From assembly GCF_013004105.1 (NCBI RefSeq), contig NZ_CP053085.1, forward strand, positions 4,154,001-4,218,000: a stretch of DNA of 64,000 nucleotides, read 5' to 3'. The position numbers and the translations under genes are program-made. The DNA comes from Gemmatimonas groenlandica. Lineage in GTDB: Bacteria; Gemmatimonadota; Gemmatimonadetes; Gemmatimonadales; Gemmatimonadaceae. Below the pieces are notes generated by a model. The model was not told where the DNA came from, did no database searches, and saw only the letters and a list, made by a program, of their open reading frames with translations. Below, piece by piece: positions 10,139 through 19,208 of this stretch (position 1 is the first letter of the stretch; each line of letters begins with the position of its first letter).

Positions 10139-11815
10139 ATGTCACCACGTCGTTCTCTCTCGCGCGTCGGCGCACTCGCGGCGCTCACCGTCGTTGCGTC
10201 GCCTCTGTTGGCCCAGCGGCCAACCACGCTGGCCGGTCGCTCGGCGGTGTACGCGCCCAACGGGATGGTGGCCACCAGCCAGCCGCTCGCGTCGTCGGCC
10301 GGTCTGGAGATCCTGCGTCGCGGCGGCAATGCGATCGACGCTGCCGTAGCCGCGGCGGCCGTGCTGAGCGTGACGGAGCCACACATGACGGGCATCGGTG
10401 GCGACATGTTCGCCATCGTCTGGTTGGCGAAGGAGCAGAAGCTCGTCGCGCTCAACGCGAGCGGACGCGCCGGCTCGCTCATGACACGCGAAACACTGCA
10501 GGCACGCGGCTTCCGCGCGGGCTCGCAGCAGGGCGTGATGTCGGTGACGGTACCGGGCGCGCTCGCAGGGTGGGACAGGCTGCTGCGCACGCACGGTACG
10601 CGTACGCTGGCGCAGGTGCTGCAACCGGCCATCGGCTACGCGCGCGATGGCTTTCCCGTGTCGCCGATCATCGCCGCGCAGTGGGGCGATGAAGTGGCGT
10701 TCCTGCAGCGCGACTCGGCGGCCGCCGCCACGTATCTACCCGGCGGACGCGCGCCGAAGGCTGGCGAGTGGTTTCGCAATCCCGACTACGCGCGCACGCT
10801 GAAGACGATCGCCGACAGTGGCATCGGCACCTTCTACGGCGGGAGCATCGGCAAGCGGCTGGTCGCGCGTATCAAGGCGCTGGACGGCTTCGTGACACTC
10901 GACGATCTGCGCAAGAACGCGCCGAATTGGGTGACGCCGATGTCGGTGCCGTTCAAGGGCTACCGCGTGTGGGAGTTGCCCCCCAGCAATCAGGGAATCG
11001 CCGCGCTGGAAATGCTGCGCATTCTGGAGCCGTACGATCTGAAGGCGATGGGCCACAATTCGCCCGCGTACTTGCATCATCTCATCGAAGCGAAGAAGCT
11101 GGCGTACGCCGACCTCGATCGCTTCGTGGGCGACGAAGATCATCTCGCGATGCCGGCATCGCAGTTGCTCACCGACGAGTTCATCGCCGAGCGACGCAGT
11201 CATCTCAATCCGTTGCGCGCGCAGGAGCGGGTGGACCCGGGTCCGCTGCGTACGAAGAGCGAGACGGTGTATCTCACCGTGGCCGATGCCGAGGGCAACA
11301 TGGTGTCGTTCATCAATTCGATCTACGACTATTTCGGGTCGGGGATTGTGGTGCCGGGCTTGGGCTTCGCGCTGCACAATCGCGGGGCGGGCTTCACGCT
11401 GACCGAGGGACTTCCCAACACCGTCGCGCCGGGCAAGCGGCCGTTTCACACGCTCATTCCCGGCTTCGTGACGCAGACGGTGAACGGGCGCGAACAGGCG
11501 TACATGAGCTTCGGGTTGATGGGCGGCGGTGTGCAGGCGCAGGGACACGTGCAGTTCCTGCTCAACTACTTCGTGTTCGGCATGGACGTGCAGGCGGCAA
11601 TCGACGCGCCGCGCTTCCGGCACTACGACAAACAGCGCGTGGCGCTGGAGCCGCCGATCGGCGATGGCGTACGCAACGCGCTGGTTGCCATGGGGCACGT
11701 GCTCATCGAGCAACCCACCATCGCGTTCGGCGGCGCGCAGGCGATCGTGCGACTGCCGAAGGGGTTTGCAGCGGGGAGTGATCCGCGCAAGGACGGGATG
11801 GCGGTGGGGTACTGA
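10139..11815 (+). CDS. ggt: gamma-glutamyltransferase family protein
   Basis: 558 residues from ATG at 10139, preceded by GGGGAA. A signal peptide (SRVGALAALTVVASPLLAQ) sends it to the periplasm. GGNAIDAAVAAAAVLSVTEP and MTGIGGDMFAIVW are the GGT N-terminal signature. The autocatalytic processing site is Thr376 in KSETVYLTVADAEGNM, where the proenzyme splits into large and small subunits with Thr as nucleophile. FGSGIVVPGLGFALHNRG and APGKRPFHTLIP form the substrate and oxyanion segments of the small subunit. It would hydrolyse or transfer gamma-glutamyl groups from glutathione or related peptides. The sequence is closer to the YwrD-like group than to E. coli Ggt. Complete and intact. Confidence 0.92.
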   Translation: MSPRRSLSRVGALAALTVVASPLLAQRPTTLAGRSAVYAPNGMVATSQPLASSAGLEILRRGGNAIDAAVAAAAVLSVTEPHMTGIGGDMFAIVWLAKEQKLVALNASGRAGSLMTRETLQARGFRAGSQQGVMSVTVPGALAGWDRLLRTHGTRTLAQVLQPAIGYARDGFPVSPIIAAQWGDEVAFLQRDSAAAATYLPGGRAPKAGEWFRNPDYARTLKTIADSGIGTFYGGSIGKRLVARIKALDGFVTLDDLRKNAPNWVTPMSVPFKGYRVWELPPSNQGIAALEMLRILEPYDLKAMGHNSPAYLHHLIEAKKLAYADLDRFVGDEDHLAMPASQLLTDEFIAERRSHLNPLRAQERVDPGPLRTKSETVYLTVADAEGNMVSFINSIYDYFGSGIVVPGLGFALHNRGAGFTLTEGLPNTVAPGKRPFHTLIPGFVTQTVNGREQAYMSFGLMGGGVQAQGHVQFLLNYFVFGMDVQAAIDAPRFRHYDKQRVALEPPIGDGVRNALVAMGHVLIEQPTIAFGGAQAIVRLPKGFAAGSDPRKDGMAVGY

Positions 11816-11854
11816 GGGGCGCGGCGCCGTTCGCGCGGACCAGACGCGCAGCAG

Positions 11855-12316
11855 CTACGGCTTCCCAGCCAGGCGCTGCAGTTCCTCGAGCACCTGAATG
11901 TCCGCGAGGTCCTGCAGGCGCCCGGTCCGCTTTGACTCGATCAAACTCCGTAAAGAGACGGTCGGCACGGCCACGCCGTCTATGGTGAACACCGCGATAT
12001 CGCGCTCCGCGTCGCACCACTGGAGATTCCAGGCGCGAGTGAGGATGTCGACGTTCGGCGTGTCGCCGATCATCGTGACGCCGCGCGAGACAATGTCGGC
12101 CGCCGTGAATTCTGCAGCGACACCGACTGGCAGGTGACCCAACGCGCGCAGCACGCGGTCAGCATTCTCGAGTGTCGGATCGATCAGGATGTCGATGTCG
12201 CGAGTCGCGCGTGTCGTGCCCCAGAGTTGCATCGCGATGGCGCCGACCACCAGGTAGCGCGCCTCCTCGGCGTTCAACAACTGACAGACCTGCGCGACGC
12301 GACTGCTCGGCCTCAT
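11855..12316 (-). CDS. nucleotidyltransferase-fold protein of a two-gene module
   Basis: 153 residues. ARYLVVGAIAMQLWGTTRAT followed by RDIDILID is the pol-beta-type nucleotidyltransferase core: a G-[GS]-like turn and the paired DxD metal ligands. The C-terminal part (FTIDGVAVPTVSLRSLIESK) matches the DUF6036/AbiEii-like group. The GG turn is VGAIA rather than GGxA, a mild deviation. ATG at 12316 shares one base with the stop of the upstream ribbon-helix-helix gene (TGATG), so the two are translationally coupled. Together they look like a toxin-antitoxin or plasmid-stabilisation-like pair, this being the candidate toxin. Which protein is toxic is inference only. Confidence 0.75.
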   Translation of the reverse strand: MRPSSRVAQVCQLLNAEEARYLVVGAIAMQLWGTTRATRDIDILIDPTLENADRVLRALGHLPVGVAAEFTAADIVSRGVTMIGDTPNVDILTRAWNLQWCDAERDIAVFTIDGVAVPTVSLRSLIESKRTGRLQDLADIQVLEELQRLAGKP

Positions 12317-12657
12317 CACGCCAAACCGCCGCCAGCACGTTGCCACACCAGGAACTCGTCGAAGGAAGCGAAGGTGCGTGGCGCGATGACCAGTTCCGAA
12401 ACACGCGACGTTTCCTGGGCTTCGTGCACCCGCTCCTCGGCGGTCATCGCCAGATCTCGACGCAGCTGCGCACGCCGTGAGCTGCCAAGGTCGTTCGCCG
12501 GCTCGCCTTGCTCGACCGCAGCCACATATCGCCGCACCGCCTCGGCTACGATCCAGCTGCGAGACCGGTCCTGTTGTTTGGCCAACCGATCGGCTGCCGC
12601 GAGGTCGGCCTCGGGTAGCGTGATGGCAATTCGGGCGTACGGGATACGATCGGACAT
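12316..12657 (-). CDS. ribbon-helix-helix (CopG/Arc-type) regulator, putative antitoxin
   Basis: 113 residues from ATG at 12657. The N-terminus (YARIAITLPEADLAAADRLA) is the beta strand and first helix of the ribbon-helix-helix fold, followed by the second helix QDRSRSWIVAEAVRRYVA. The C-terminal 60 residues are acidic/arginine-rich and may bind the partner. A TTG two codons earlier (12663) is possible, but it would lie inside the predicted -10. The 7-base inverted repeat overlapping the start suggests autoregulation, as in most such antitoxins. Coupled to the nucleotidyltransferase gene by a one-base overlap. Confidence 0.75.
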   Translation of the reverse strand: MSDRIPYARIAITLPEADLAAADRLAKQQDRSRSWIVAEAVRRYVAAVEQGEPANDLGSSRRAQLRRDLAMTAEERVHEAQETSRVSELVIAPRTFASFDEFLVWQRAGGGLA

Positions 12658-12676
12658 ACTCAATCATACTGAGTAT
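12656..12676 (-). promoter_or_regulatory. palindromic operator and -10 box at the ribbon-helix-helix gene
   Basis: ATACTCA (12656-12662) and TGAGTAT (12670-12676) are a perfect 7-base inverted repeat around a 7-base spacer. On the minus strand the spacer carries TATGAT (12668-12663), a near-consensus -10 box, followed by exactly five bases and the ATG at 12657. An RHH dimer bound here would block the promoter. The arrangement predicts a leaderless mRNA. Confidence 0.6.
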
Positions 12677-12736
12677 TACTGAAACGTGCCACCGTTGGCT
12701 CCGGCGCAACGCGGTACCGACGCCGGACGCGTCGTC

Positions 12737-12967
12737 CTACTCGTCGACGCTGCGCCGCAGCTGCTCGACCGCTCGCAGCACCAGCGCATCGAGCGGCGTC
12801 GACGCTGGCGTCAGTCCGCTGGCGATGGCCAGCAGCTCCTTTCGCATAGCCGGATCCCAGAAGTGCACAAGGTGATCGCGCACGCCCTCGACTGCGTCGG
12901 CCTCGGGGTACGGCGCGAAGAAGTGCGCGATCTCATTCGCCATGCGTACGAGGTTCTCAGCCTCCAT
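12737..12967 (-). CDS. fdsD: NAD-dependent formate dehydrogenase delta subunit FdsD
   Basis: 76 residues from ATG at 12967, overlapping the fdhD stop by 11 bases. MEAENLVRMANEIAHFFAPY and the following HLVHFWDPAMRKELLAIA are the hallmark of FdsD: the NQI-like helix, then the HFWDPRM motif. FdsD is a small subunit of soluble molybdenum/tungsten NAD-dependent formate dehydrogenases, needed for assembly or stability. Its place as the last gene of the fds operon fits the family. Note VRDHLVHFWDP matches exactly. Length is within the usual 65-80 residues. Confidence 0.9.
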   Translation of the reverse strand: MEAENLVRMANEIAHFFAPYPEADAVEGVRDHLVHFWDPAMRKELLAIASGLTPASTPLDALVLRAVEQLRRSVDE

Positions 12968-13805
12968 GGGGGTCCTCCGCAGGAAAGCGCACCACCCGAC
13001 CGTCCGAGTGTCCGCCCACGCGGCAGGCCAGTGGCGGTTGCAGTGCGGCCGACCACTCGAGCGCCATGGTGGTCGGCGCCGACACCGTGGCGAGCAGAAG
13101 CGTGTGCGCGATCGAGGCCTTGTACACCAGTTCATAGCTGCAGCGACTGCTCATGACCACGAAGCCCGATTGCACAAGCGCTCCGCGACGCGCGAGTGCG
13201 CCCATCAGCTTGTCGAGTGCGTTGTGGCGTCCGACGTCCTCGCGCACCACTTCAATCTCTCCGTTCACGCTGCACCACGCGGCCGCATGTACCGATCGTG
13301 TGGCGGCGTTGATCGGCTGGTGAGCCGGTAGCTCGGCGAACGCACGCAGGATCGCGGCGTCGGACACGTCGGCACGACTCCGCTCGGCATCAACGCCTAC
13401 TCCGCGCTGGTGCAGCTGGGCCAGCGATTCGAGGCCGCACAGGCCACACGCCGTGCTGCCCAGCAGCGATCGCGCGCGCACCGCCGACATATCGAGCGCA
13501 GACTCCGGGACAACGATGTTGACGGAGATATCGTGCAGGAACTCCGACACGACTACGTCCGTCACGGCGTGCGCATCGCGTAGCACACGCTCGGTGAGCG
13601 CGAGCCCAACGGCCAGGTCCGCGAGATCGGCCGGGGTAGCCAGCATGACCGTCCACGGCGTGCCGTTCAGCGCGATCTCGACGGGCGCTTCCACGGCAAT
13701 CCCCCACGTGACCCGTTGCGCGGTGCCCTGCGTATCGCCGTGCGCGTGCGACACGGCGACGGCGCGCTGTTCATACGCGGCGCGCGCGACGTTCGTCGAT
13801 GCCAT
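12957..13805 (-). CDS. fdhD: formate dehydrogenase accessory sulfurtransferase FdhD
   Basis: 282 residues from ATG at 13805, one base after the fdsA stop. A GTG three codons upstream (13814) would overlap fdsA and is less likely. FdhD passes sulfur from IscS to the molybdenum cofactor, which is required for active formate dehydrogenase. The catalytic pair is in ACGLCGLESL, which corresponds to Cys121 and Cys124 of E. coli FdhD. REDVGRHNALDKLMGAL and SGFVVMSSRCSYELV are the other conserved cofactor-binding segments. Full length. Its position inside the structural operon ensures co-expression with FdsA. Confidence 0.95.
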   Translation of the reverse strand: MASTNVARAAYEQRAVAVSHAHGDTQGTAQRVTWGIAVEAPVEIALNGTPWTVMLATPADLADLAVGLALTERVLRDAHAVTDVVVSEFLHDISVNIVVPESALDMSAVRARSLLGSTACGLCGLESLAQLHQRGVGVDAERSRADVSDAAILRAFAELPAHQPINAATRSVHAAAWCSVNGEIEVVREDVGRHNALDKLMGALARRGALVQSGFVVMSSRCSYELVYKASIAHTLLLATVSAPTTMALEWSAALQPPLACRVGGHSDGRVVRFPAEDPHGG

Positions 13806-13806
13806 G

Positions 13807-16539
13807 TCAGTCACCGGGCCGAACCTCGACGGCGGTCACCTTGTACTCCGGGCAGTTGGTGGCCCAGTCCGAATACTCCGTCGTGATCACGTTGGCGGCG
13901 GAATCGGGATGATGGAAGGTGGTATACACGATCCCTGGCGGCACGCGATCCGTCACCGTGGCGTGCAACGTGATGGCCCCCTTGCGGCTCGCGATGTACA
14001 CGCTGTCCCCCTCGCCGATCCCGCGCACTTCGGCATCGTGCGGATGCATCTCGAGCACGTCTTCGGGATGCCACACGGTATTCGCCGTGCGTCGGGTCGC
14101 GGTGCCGACGTTGTACTGCGACAGAATACGTCCAGTCGTGAGTAGCAGCGGAAAACGACGCGTCGACTTCTCGTCGGTCGGCACGTACTCGGTAATCAGG
14201 AAGCGCCCCTTGCCCCGCACGAATCCGTCTTGGTGCATGATGCGCGTGCCGAGTGGGGTGCGCTCCGTGCAGGGCCACTGCACGCTGCCCACACGATCGA
14301 GATGCGCGAACGACACGCCGGCGAACGTCGGTGTGAGCGACGCGATCTCATCCATGATCTCGGCCGCATTGCGATACTCCATGGGATATCCCATGGCCGT
14401 GGCGAGTCGGCACACGATCTCCCATTCCGACAGCCCCGTGCGCGGCGGCATGACCGGTCGCACCCGATTGATGCGGCGCTCAGCGTTCGTGAACGTGCCG
14501 TCCTTTTCGAGGAAGGCCGTGCCCGGGAAGAACACGTGCGCGTACTTCGCGGTCTCGTTCAGAAACAGATCCTGCACGACCACCAGCTCCATCGCGCGGA
14601 GGGCGTCAGTCACGTGCTTCGTATCGGGATCGGACTGCGCAATGTCCTCGCCGTGAATGAAGAGGCCGTGAAACTGACCGGCTGTGGCCGAGGCGAGCAT
14701 GTTCGGAATACGCAGCCCTGGCTCGGCGTCGAGGGCCACATGCCACGCCTGCTCGAACTGCGCGCGAATGGCGTCGTCGCCAATGTGCCGGTAGCCCGGT
14801 AACTCGTGCGGGAACGACCCCATGTCGCAGGCGCCCTGCACGTTGTTCTGGCCACGTAGCGGGTTCACACCCGTCCCCTCGCGTCCGATGTGCCCCGCCG
14901 CCATGGCCAGGTTGGCAATGCCCATGACCATCGTACTGCCTTGACTGTGTTCGGTGACGCCCAGCCCGTAGTAGATCGCCGAATTGTCAGCGGTAGCGTA
15001 CAGGCGCGCGGCGCGTCGCACGTCGTCGGCGGGTACGCCGCTGAATGCCTCGGTGGCTTCGGGCGAATGCTCGGGGAGCGCAATGAAGTCGCGCCACTGC
15101 GCGAACGACTTCGTGTCGCATCGCTCCGCGACAAAGGCCTCGTTCACCAACCCTTCGGTGACGATCACATGCGCCATCGCGTTGACCACGGCGACGTTGG
15201 TGCCCGGCCTGAGCGGCAGGTGAAACGCCGCCTGAATGTGCGGGCTGCGCACCAGATCGATGCGGCGCGGATCGATCACGATGAGCTTCGCGCCCTGCCG
15301 CAGCCGGCGTTTCATACGCGAGGCAAACACCGGATGCGCGTCGGTGGGATTGGCGCCGATCACCACGATCACATCGGCGTGTGCCACCGACTTGAAATCC
15401 TGCGTGCCCGCCGACGTGCCGAACGTCTGCTTGAGACCGTATCCGGTAGGCGAATGACATACACGCGCGCAGGTATCGATGTTGTTGTTGCCGAAGGCGG
15501 CGCGCACCATCTTCTGCACCACGTACACTTCTTCGTTGGTGCATCGTGACGACGAGATGCCGCCGATAGCGCCGCGTCCGTGCTGGTCCTGAATCGCGCG
15601 GAACCGTTCGGCCGCATGCACGATGGCCTCGTCCCAGCTCACCTCACGCCATTCGTCGGTAATGTGCTCACGCACCATCGGCGCGAGTACGCGGTCGCGA
15701 TGGCTGGCGTAGCCCCACGCAAAGCGTCCCTTCACGCAGGAGTGCCCTTCGTTGGCGCCGCCACTCATGTCGGGTACCATGCGCACCACATCGTTGCCCT
15801 TCATCTCGGCATTGAACGAGCAGCCCACGCCGCAGTACGCGCAGGTGGTTTTTACCGTGCGATCGGGCTGGCCGGCGGCGATGACGCTCTTCTCCGTGAG
15901 CGTGGCCGTGGGGCAGGCCTGCACGCAGGCGCCGCACGACACGCACTCCGACGCCAGGAACGACTCGTTCATACCGGCGCTGACCTTCGAGCCGAATCCG
16001 CGATCGGTGATGCTCAGCGCGAACGTGCCCTGAATCTCGTCGCAGGCTCGCACGCAACGTGAACAGACGATGCACTTGGCGGGATCGAAGGTGAAGTACG
16101 GGTTCGACTCGTCCTTCTCGGCCTGCAGGTGATTCGCCCCGTCCATGCCATAGCGCACCTCACGCAGCCCGACGGCGCCGGCCATATCCTGCAGCTCGCA
16201 GTCGCCGTTCGCCGCGCAGGTCAGGCAATCGAGCGGATGGTCGGAGATGTAGAGCTCCATCACGTTGCGGCGCACGCGCGCGACTTTCTCGGTCTGTGTG
16301 CGGACGACCATTCCCTCCTCGACCGGCGTCGTACATGAGGCCGGAAGTCCCCTGCGGCCGAAGATGTCGACCACGCACAGCCGGCATGAGCCGAACGCTT
16401 GCAGCGAGTCGGTGGCACAGAGCTTGGCAATCGCTATGCCGGCGTCGCGCGCGGCGCGCATGACGGACGTACCGGCGGGTGCTGTGACCGGGATGCCATC
16501 GATGGTGAGGTACACCATGGTCGTCGTGGTCGTCGACAT
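13807..16539 (-). CDS. fdsA: NAD-dependent formate dehydrogenase alpha (catalytic) subunit FdsA
   Basis: 910 residues from ATG at 16539, two bases after the upstream gene. The N-terminal plant-type ferredoxin domain carries Cys41, Cys52, Cys55 and Cys69 for a [2Fe-2S] cluster. The NuoG-type His/Cys ligated cluster follows (HPLDCLTCAANGDC), then two [4Fe-4S] ferredoxin motifs (CIVCSRCVRACDE and CVSCGACVQACP). The molybdopterin domain starts with CAYCGVGC. Cys in ARVCHSPTGYGLKQTF is the Mo/W ligand, so this is the cysteine rather than selenocysteine form. The C-terminal molybdopterin-dinucleotide-binding domain is complete (TTGRILSQYNVGTATRRT). It oxidises formate to CO2 and passes electrons through its clusters to the FdsGB unit. 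Confidence 0.95.
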   Translation of the reverse strand: MSTTTTTMVYLTIDGIPVTAPAGTSVMRAARDAGIAIAKLCATDSLQAFGSCRLCVVDIFGRRGLPASCTTPVEEGMVVRTQTEKVARVRRNVMELYISDHPLDCLTCAANGDCELQDMAGAVGLREVRYGMDGANHLQAEKDESNPYFTFDPAKCIVCSRCVRACDEIQGTFALSITDRGFGSKVSAGMNESFLASECVSCGACVQACPTATLTEKSVIAAGQPDRTVKTTCAYCGVGCSFNAEMKGNDVVRMVPDMSGGANEGHSCVKGRFAWGYASHRDRVLAPMVREHITDEWREVSWDEAIVHAAERFRAIQDQHGRGAIGGISSSRCTNEEVYVVQKMVRAAFGNNNIDTCARVCHSPTGYGLKQTFGTSAGTQDFKSVAHADVIVVIGANPTDAHPVFASRMKRRLRQGAKLIVIDPRRIDLVRSPHIQAAFHLPLRPGTNVAVVNAMAHVIVTEGLVNEAFVAERCDTKSFAQWRDFIALPEHSPEATEAFSGVPADDVRRAARLYATADNSAIYYGLGVTEHSQGSTMVMGIANLAMAAGHIGREGTGVNPLRGQNNVQGACDMGSFPHELPGYRHIGDDAIRAQFEQAWHVALDAEPGLRIPNMLASATAGQFHGLFIHGEDIAQSDPDTKHVTDALRAMELVVVQDLFLNETAKYAHVFFPGTAFLEKDGTFTNAERRINRVRPVMPPRTGLSEWEIVCRLATAMGYPMEYRNAAEIMDEIASLTPTFAGVSFAHLDRVGSVQWPCTERTPLGTRIMHQDGFVRGKGRFLITEYVPTDEKSTRRFPLLLTTGRILSQYNVGTATRRTANTVWHPEDVLEMHPHDAEVRGIGEGDSVYIASRKGAITLHATVTDRVPPGIVYTTFHHPDSAANVITTEYSDWATNCPEYKVTAVEVRPGD

Positions 16540-16541
16540 GG

Positions 16542-18593
16542 TCAGAGATCTCCGGAAAAATGCTTCATCACGCTGCGCACTGGCATTGGCGCGAGGCCGC
16601 CCAGTGCACAGAGTGAGCCCAGCTCCATCGTTTCGCACAACTCGTCGAGCAACTCCCAGTTCTTGCGCGTCGACTCGCTGCGGCGAATGCGTTTGATCAC
16701 CTCGACCGCACGCGTAGAGCCGATGCGGCACGGCGTGCACTTACCACACGACTCGTGCGCGCAGAAGGCCATCGCAAACTCGGCCTGCTCGCCCATGTCG
16801 ACCGTGTCGTCGAAGACGACGACGCCACCGTGGCCCAGCATCGCCCCGATGGCCGCGAAGTGCTCGTACCCCAGGGGTGTACCCCACTGTGACTCGGGCA
16901 GATACGCGCCCAGCGGCCCGCCCACCTGGATCGCCTTGATCGGACGCGTGCTGTAGCTGCCGCCGCCGAAGCGGGTGACGAGGTCGGCCAGGGTGATGCC
17001 GAAGGGCACTTCGACCACGCCGCCGCGCAACACGTTGCCTCCCAGCTGGAAGGGCATCGTGCCGGTGGAGCGATCGATACCGAAGCCGGCGTAGTGCGCA
17101 CCGCCATGAGACGCGATGCCGGACACGGCCGCCAGCGTCAGCACGTTGTTGATGACGGTGGGCTGGCCAAACAGCCCCGAGAGGGCAGGCAACGGTGGCT
17201 TGGCCCGTACGACGCCACGCTTGCCCTCCAGGCTCTCGAGCAGTGCGGTCTCTTCGCCGCAGATGTAGGCCCCGCCGCCCACTCGCAACACGAGGTCGAA
17301 CGCGTGGGGGGATCCCATGACGGCCGACCCGAGCATGCCGGCGCTGCGAGCCAGCTCCAGCGCGCGCGTCATCACGTGAATCGTGTGCGGATACTCGGAT
17401 CGCAGGTAGATGAAGCCGCGCGTGGCCCCAACCGCGAGCCCGGCGATGATCATGCCTTCGACGAGCTGAAAGGGATCGGCCTCCATCAGCAACCGATCAG
17501 CGAAGGTGCCCGAATCGCCTTCGTCGGCATTGCACACGATGTACTTGGTTGCCGAGCGCGCGTTGAGCACGGTCTGCCACTTGATGCCGGCGGGAAACGC
17601 GGCGCCACCGCGCCCACGCAGTCCCGACGCGTTCACTTCATCGATGATGGCCTGCGGTGTGAGCGTGAGTGCGTGCTCGAGACCCGCCCAGCCGCCATGC
17701 GTGCGGTAGTCGCTCAGCGAGAGCGGATCGATGAGGCCGGCGCGACGGAAAGTGATGCGGTGTTGGTCACGCAGCCACGGTATGTCTTCGACGAGGCCGA
17801 CGGAGAGCGGGTGGTCTTCGTTCGGTAGCGTCCCGTCGGCGAACAACGCCGAGACCTGTGTGGCGGTGATGTTGGCAAATCCGATACGGCCGCGCGGTGT
17901 GTCGATCTCGACGAGGGGCTCCAACCAGTAGGCGCCGCGAGAGCCGTTGCGGACGATCTCGACGTCGAGCTCCAGCGCCTCGATCGCCGCTGCCACGGCA
18001 TCTGCACCGACCGACCGTGCGGCGGTGTCGTTCGGCACGAAGACGCGCGCGTGCGGCGCTTCGAGTTTCGTATGCTTCGTTTCCGATACGTCCGCCTTCA
18101 CGGCGGTATCGTCGCGTGCCGCAGCTACTGCCTCGTGCACCAACGCGTCGAGCCGTTCGCCGGTGACGCCCCCATAGACCGCATCTCCTACCCGTACCGA
18201 CGGACCCAACGCGCAATTGCCGAGGCAGTACACCGCCTCTAGATGCAAACGTCCGTCCGGTGTGGATTCGCCCAGCGTCACCTGCAACAACGACTCGGCG
18301 TGGCGTGCCAGCTCCCGACAACCCACGGCCTGACACGCTTCCGCCATGCAGAGCTGCACCACGACGTCGCCAACTGGCGCTTCGCGAAGGTCGCCATAGA
18401 ACGACACCACGCCATAAACCTCGGCGCGCGACCGGTTGAACGCCTGTGCGACGAAGCGGATGGCGGCCGGTGAGACGTACCCGAAGCGCTGCTGAACCCG
18501 CTGCAGTACGGGCAGCAGGAACTCGGCGTCGGTTGGCGAGCCGTCGAGCAGTACCTGTAGCGTGGCCAGTTCGTGGTCTGTATCGACTGGCAT
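16542..18593 (-). CDS. fdsB: fused FdsG-FdsB (NuoE-NuoF-like) diaphorase subunit of formate dehydrogenase
   Basis: 683 residues. Residues 1-160 are a NuoE/FdsG domain with the [2Fe-2S] ligands Cys82, Cys87, Cys123 and Cys127. A linker of about 25 residues leads into a NuoF/FdsB domain. It contains LRGRGGAAFPAG for FMN, the NADH segment VCNADEGDSGTFADR, and the [4Fe-4S] motif ESCGKCTPCRIGS near the C-terminus. In Rhodobacter and Cupriavidus these are two genes, fdsG and fdsB; here they are one chain. It would reduce NAD+ with electrons from FdsA. First gene of the operon fds(GB)-A-fdhD-D, with tiny or negative gaps throughout. Confidence is high for the function and for the fusion. Confidence 0.93.
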   Translation of the reverse strand: MPVDTDHELATLQVLLDGSPTDAEFLLPVLQRVQQRFGYVSPAAIRFVAQAFNRSRAEVYGVVSFYGDLREAPVGDVVVQLCMAEACQAVGCRELARHAESLLQVTLGESTPDGRLHLEAVYCLGNCALGPSVRVGDAVYGGVTGERLDALVHEAVAAARDDTAVKADVSETKHTKLEAPHARVFVPNDTAARSVGADAVAAAIEALELDVEIVRNGSRGAYWLEPLVEIDTPRGRIGFANITATQVSALFADGTLPNEDHPLSVGLVEDIPWLRDQHRITFRRAGLIDPLSLSDYRTHGGWAGLEHALTLTPQAIIDEVNASGLRGRGGAAFPAGIKWQTVLNARSATKYIVCNADEGDSGTFADRLLMEADPFQLVEGMIIAGLAVGATRGFIYLRSEYPHTIHVMTRALELARSAGMLGSAVMGSPHAFDLVLRVGGGAYICGEETALLESLEGKRGVVRAKPPLPALSGLFGQPTVINNVLTLAAVSGIASHGGAHYAGFGIDRSTGTMPFQLGGNVLRGGVVEVPFGITLADLVTRFGGGSYSTRPIKAIQVGGPLGAYLPESQWGTPLGYEHFAAIGAMLGHGGVVVFDDTVDMGEQAEFAMAFCAHESCGKCTPCRIGSTRAVEVIKRIRRSESTRKNWELLDELCETMELGSLCALGGLAPMPVRSVMKHFSGDL

Positions 18594-18713
18594 GGGTCGG
18601 CCCTCATGCGAGGATCTTCTTCTTTCGCTGTCTGAGCTGCTGAAGTGACTACGCGAGGGGCACGCTCGCTACCCCGTACGGCTCCCGATCTTCACCGCGC
18701 CGTACTTCACCGC

Positions 18714-19208
18714 TTACCGCTTCGCTGGCGGCCCCGCGGGATGCTTCTCGCACAGGGGCGGCTGTTCCGCGCTCCACGCCATCGACGCGATACGCCACTG
18801 CCCCGCGCTCTTTACGAGCGTAAACACATCAGCGCCGCAGTGTGACCAGGCATTGTTGACGTAGAGATCGTACGGGTACCACACCATCGCCACGCCGCCG
18901 CTGACCATGGCCTGCGGCGCGAAGCCGCGCTCTGTGATACCCGTCATGGGGGCAGCTCGTTGGGCCTCGCGTGTTCGCACCCGGTACACGGTAACGCCAT
19001 CGCGCGTAGAGGTGGGGAACATTACGGCTTCGGGTACCATGAGGTCGGTGAAGGCGACAACATCTCCCCGCGTGATCGCAGCCAGCGCGGAATCGGCGAC
19101 GGCAATGACGGCGGTGCGCGCGTCGGGCGATTGTGCCGGTGATTGCGCGTGCGCGTGACGCGGAAGAAGGCCGATGCAGGCGATGACGACCAGCGTGCGT
19201 AGCGTCAT
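18714..19208 (-). CDS. exported NTF2-like (SnoaL/DUF4440-type) protein
   Basis: 164 residues from ATG at 19208, the start that gives a proper signal peptide (MTLRTLVVIACIGLLPRHAH, with cleavage near AHAQ). AVIAVADSALAAITRGDVVA followed by FTDLMVPEAVMFP is the start of an NTF2-like alpha-plus-beta barrel. Later, GGVAMVWYPYDLYVNNAWSH and FTLVKSAGQWRIASMAW close the fold. These proteins bind small hydrophobic ligands or act as non-enzymatic modules. Two cysteines (in SHCGAD and PLCEKH) could form a disulfide. The gene lies downstream of no obvious partner and diverges from the OB-fold lipoprotein. Confidence 0.7.
   Translation of the reverse strand: MTLRTLVVIACIGLLPRHAHAQSPAQSPDARTAVIAVADSALAAITRGDVVAFTDLMVPEAVMFPTSTRDGVTVYRVRTREAQRAAPMTGITERGFAPQAMVSGGVAMVWYPYDLYVNNAWSHCGADVFTLVKSAGQWRIASMAWSAEQPPLCEKHPAGPPAKR

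Noticed and set aside
15400-15480. Possible selenocysteine in the formate dehydrogenase catalytic site
   Set aside because: The Mo/W ligand is encoded as Cys (ARVCHSPTG) and there is no in-frame TGA.
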